This document shows, in pieces, positions 63,330-64,000 of a DNA stretch of 64,000 bases (positions are counted from its first letter, which is position 1; every line of letters begins with the position of its first letter). The notes under the pieces were generated by a model. That model saw only the letters and a list, made by a program, of their open reading frames with translations, was not told the origin of the DNA and searched no databases. The translations under genes were made by a program, and so were the position numbers. The stretch comes from JAHFUA01 sp963733935. GTDB lineage: Bacteria > Acidobacteriota > Terriglobia > Terriglobales > Acidobacteriaceae. Where the stretch lies: positions 17,646 to 81,645 of the forward strand of contig CAVTEQ010000004.1 in assembly GCA_963733935.1 (NCBI GenBank), given 5' to 3'.

Positions 63330-63812
63330 ATGCGCAAACAGCACGGTTTCTCGCTGATCGAACTGCTGATCGTAGTGGCCATCATTCTGGTGATCGCCGC
63401 CATCGCGATTCCCAACCTGCTGAAGTCGCGGATGGCCGCTAATGAGGCTTCGGCCGTGGGCTCGCTGCGGGCAGTGAATAATGCAGAGGTGACCTACAAC
63501 GCCACCTACAACACCTATACCTGCTCGCTGACGGCTCTTGGGCCGGCCAGCGGCGGCGGCTCCCCGAGTTCGAGCGCTGCGGGGATCATCGACGGCTCGC
63601 TGGCTACCGGCGTCAAGAGTGGATACTCCTTTACAGCGGGAACCTGCAATGTGGCGGGGTCAGGGCTCACCACCAGCTACCAGTGGCTGGCCGACCCAAG
63701 TTCTCCCGGAACCAGTGGCAGCCGGCACTTCTGCACCGACGACACCTTTAACGTGAAGGTCGACCCCAATAGCGCCACCAATTGCCTGACCATCGGCAGC
63801 CCGGTGGGCTAA
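63330..63812 (+). CDS. Type IV pilin (PilA-like major pilin or pseudopilin)
   Basis: 160 residues from ATG 63330, chosen because it gives a 6-residue prepilin leader MRKQHG before the cleavage G^FSLIELLIVVAIILVIAAIA, with Glu at mature position 5; in-frame ATGs at 63294 and 63312 give longer leaders. IPNLLKSRMAANEASAVGSL follows the membrane helix. The C-terminal domain has four Cys (TCSLTALG, GTCNVAG, HFCTDDTF and NCLTIG), allowing two disulfides. It is exported, processed by a PilD-like peptidase and assembled into pili. About 200 bp upstream hold no gene. Confidence 0.88.
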   Translation: MRKQHGFSLIELLIVVAIILVIAAIAIPNLLKSRMAANEASAVGSLRAVNNAEVTYNATYNTYTCSLTALGPASGGGSPSSSAAGIIDGSLATGVKSGYSFTAGTCNVAGSGLTTSYQWLADPSSPGTSGSRHFCTDDTFNVKVDPNSATNCLTIGSPVG

Positions 63813-63924
63813 AGCGCAAATCCCAGTTTTGATTGGCCGAACACCCGGGCGTGCTCCAAGAAATGGGGCATGCCCGGTTTGACTCTCGGGCGGGACTCGG
63901 CGCAGAATGATGCTGCCAACCTGT

Positions 63925-64000
63925 GGGCCTGTGGCGCAGTTGGGAGCGCGCTTCCATGGCATGGAAGAGGTCGTCGGTTCGAACCCGACCAGGTCCACCA
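63925..64000 (+). tRNA. tRNA-Ala (anticodon GGC)
   Basis: 76-nt cloverleaf ending at the window edge with encoded CCA. Acceptor GGGCCTG/CAGGTCC (one G-T pair), anticodon stem CTTCC/GGAAG with loop ATGGCAT, T-loop TTCGAAC. Confidence 0.93.

Noticed and set aside
63660..63998. Minus-strand frame containing DLVGFEPTTSSMPWKRA
   Set aside because: Antisense translation of tRNA-Ala and of the pilin 3' end, not a gene.

Overview
The window looks like a chromosomal segment from an acidobacterium (Acidobacteriota, Koribacter/Terriglobia-like). This is inferred from high GC, choice-of-anchor-D and carboxypeptidase-regulatory-like repeat proteins, zinc-ribbon small proteins, LytTR signalling, Hsp20/ClpB, an Lhr-type helicase and many dispersed palindromes between genes. 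No rRNA is present, so the placement is an inference. Three tRNA genes are visible: Arg(TCT), Thr(CGT) and Ala(GGC).

Layout. 1-7000: the 3' part of a giant secreted repeat protein (PKD-like repeats, about 11 choice-of-anchor-D repeats, then three copies of a ~225-residue module), broken by about a dozen frameshifts. 7061-10296: a LuxR-type regulator, a PilZ protein, and a sigma factor overlapping an anti-sigma-like membrane protein. 10453-12666: a polytopic membrane/TPR protein. 13042-18363: an intact secreted protein of 1773 residues with 17 repeats of ~82 residues. 18389-20298: a LytS/LytR-type two-component pair. 20402-23098: a Tat-exported molybdenum hydroxylase (IorAB type). 23306-25465: tRNA-Arg with a ~2.1 kb integrated element bounded by 46-bp copies of the tRNA 3' end. 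25675-32000: zinc-ribbon small proteins, a short/branched-chain-type acyl-CoA dehydrogenase, NIPSNAP, two SDRs, an HTH-TPR protein, tRNA-Thr and a nucleotidyltransferase cassette. 32221-36456: cell-wall enzymes (amidase, lytic transglycosylase). 36799-42766: methyltransferase, RlmB, a peptidase-like protein, a beta-CASP nuclease and TrpD. 42970-47444: sucC-sucD-ndk-tautomerase facing a monooxygenase-purA pair. 47613-54249: mutM, ROK kinase, dusB, an MBL hydrolase, a coiled-coil zinc-ribbon protein and an RlmI-like methyltransferase. 54271-57728: hsp20 with a near-consensus promoter, then clpB. 58836-63087: an Lhr-like helicase. 63330-64000: a type IV pilin and tRNA-Ala.

A striking property is the number of frame breaks in otherwise ordinary, often essential genes (sucC, sucD, purA, dusB, ROK kinase, amidase and others). 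Most are formally +1 or -2 at GCG/CGCG tracts, a few are single-base losses in homopolymers. The simplest reading is consensus or assembly error. I annotate each such gene over its full reconstructed span and flag the break.

The best candidate for something unusual is the tiny tRNA-Arg element. It has a recombinase that has lost its first catalytic arginine region, a receiver-like protein lacking the phospho-acceptor Asp, and several small membrane or hypothetical proteins. Other points of interest are several families of dispersed palindromes (one embedded in the amidase gene), a peptidase homologue with HQLAH in place of HExxH, and a two-gene nucleotidyltransferase cassette.
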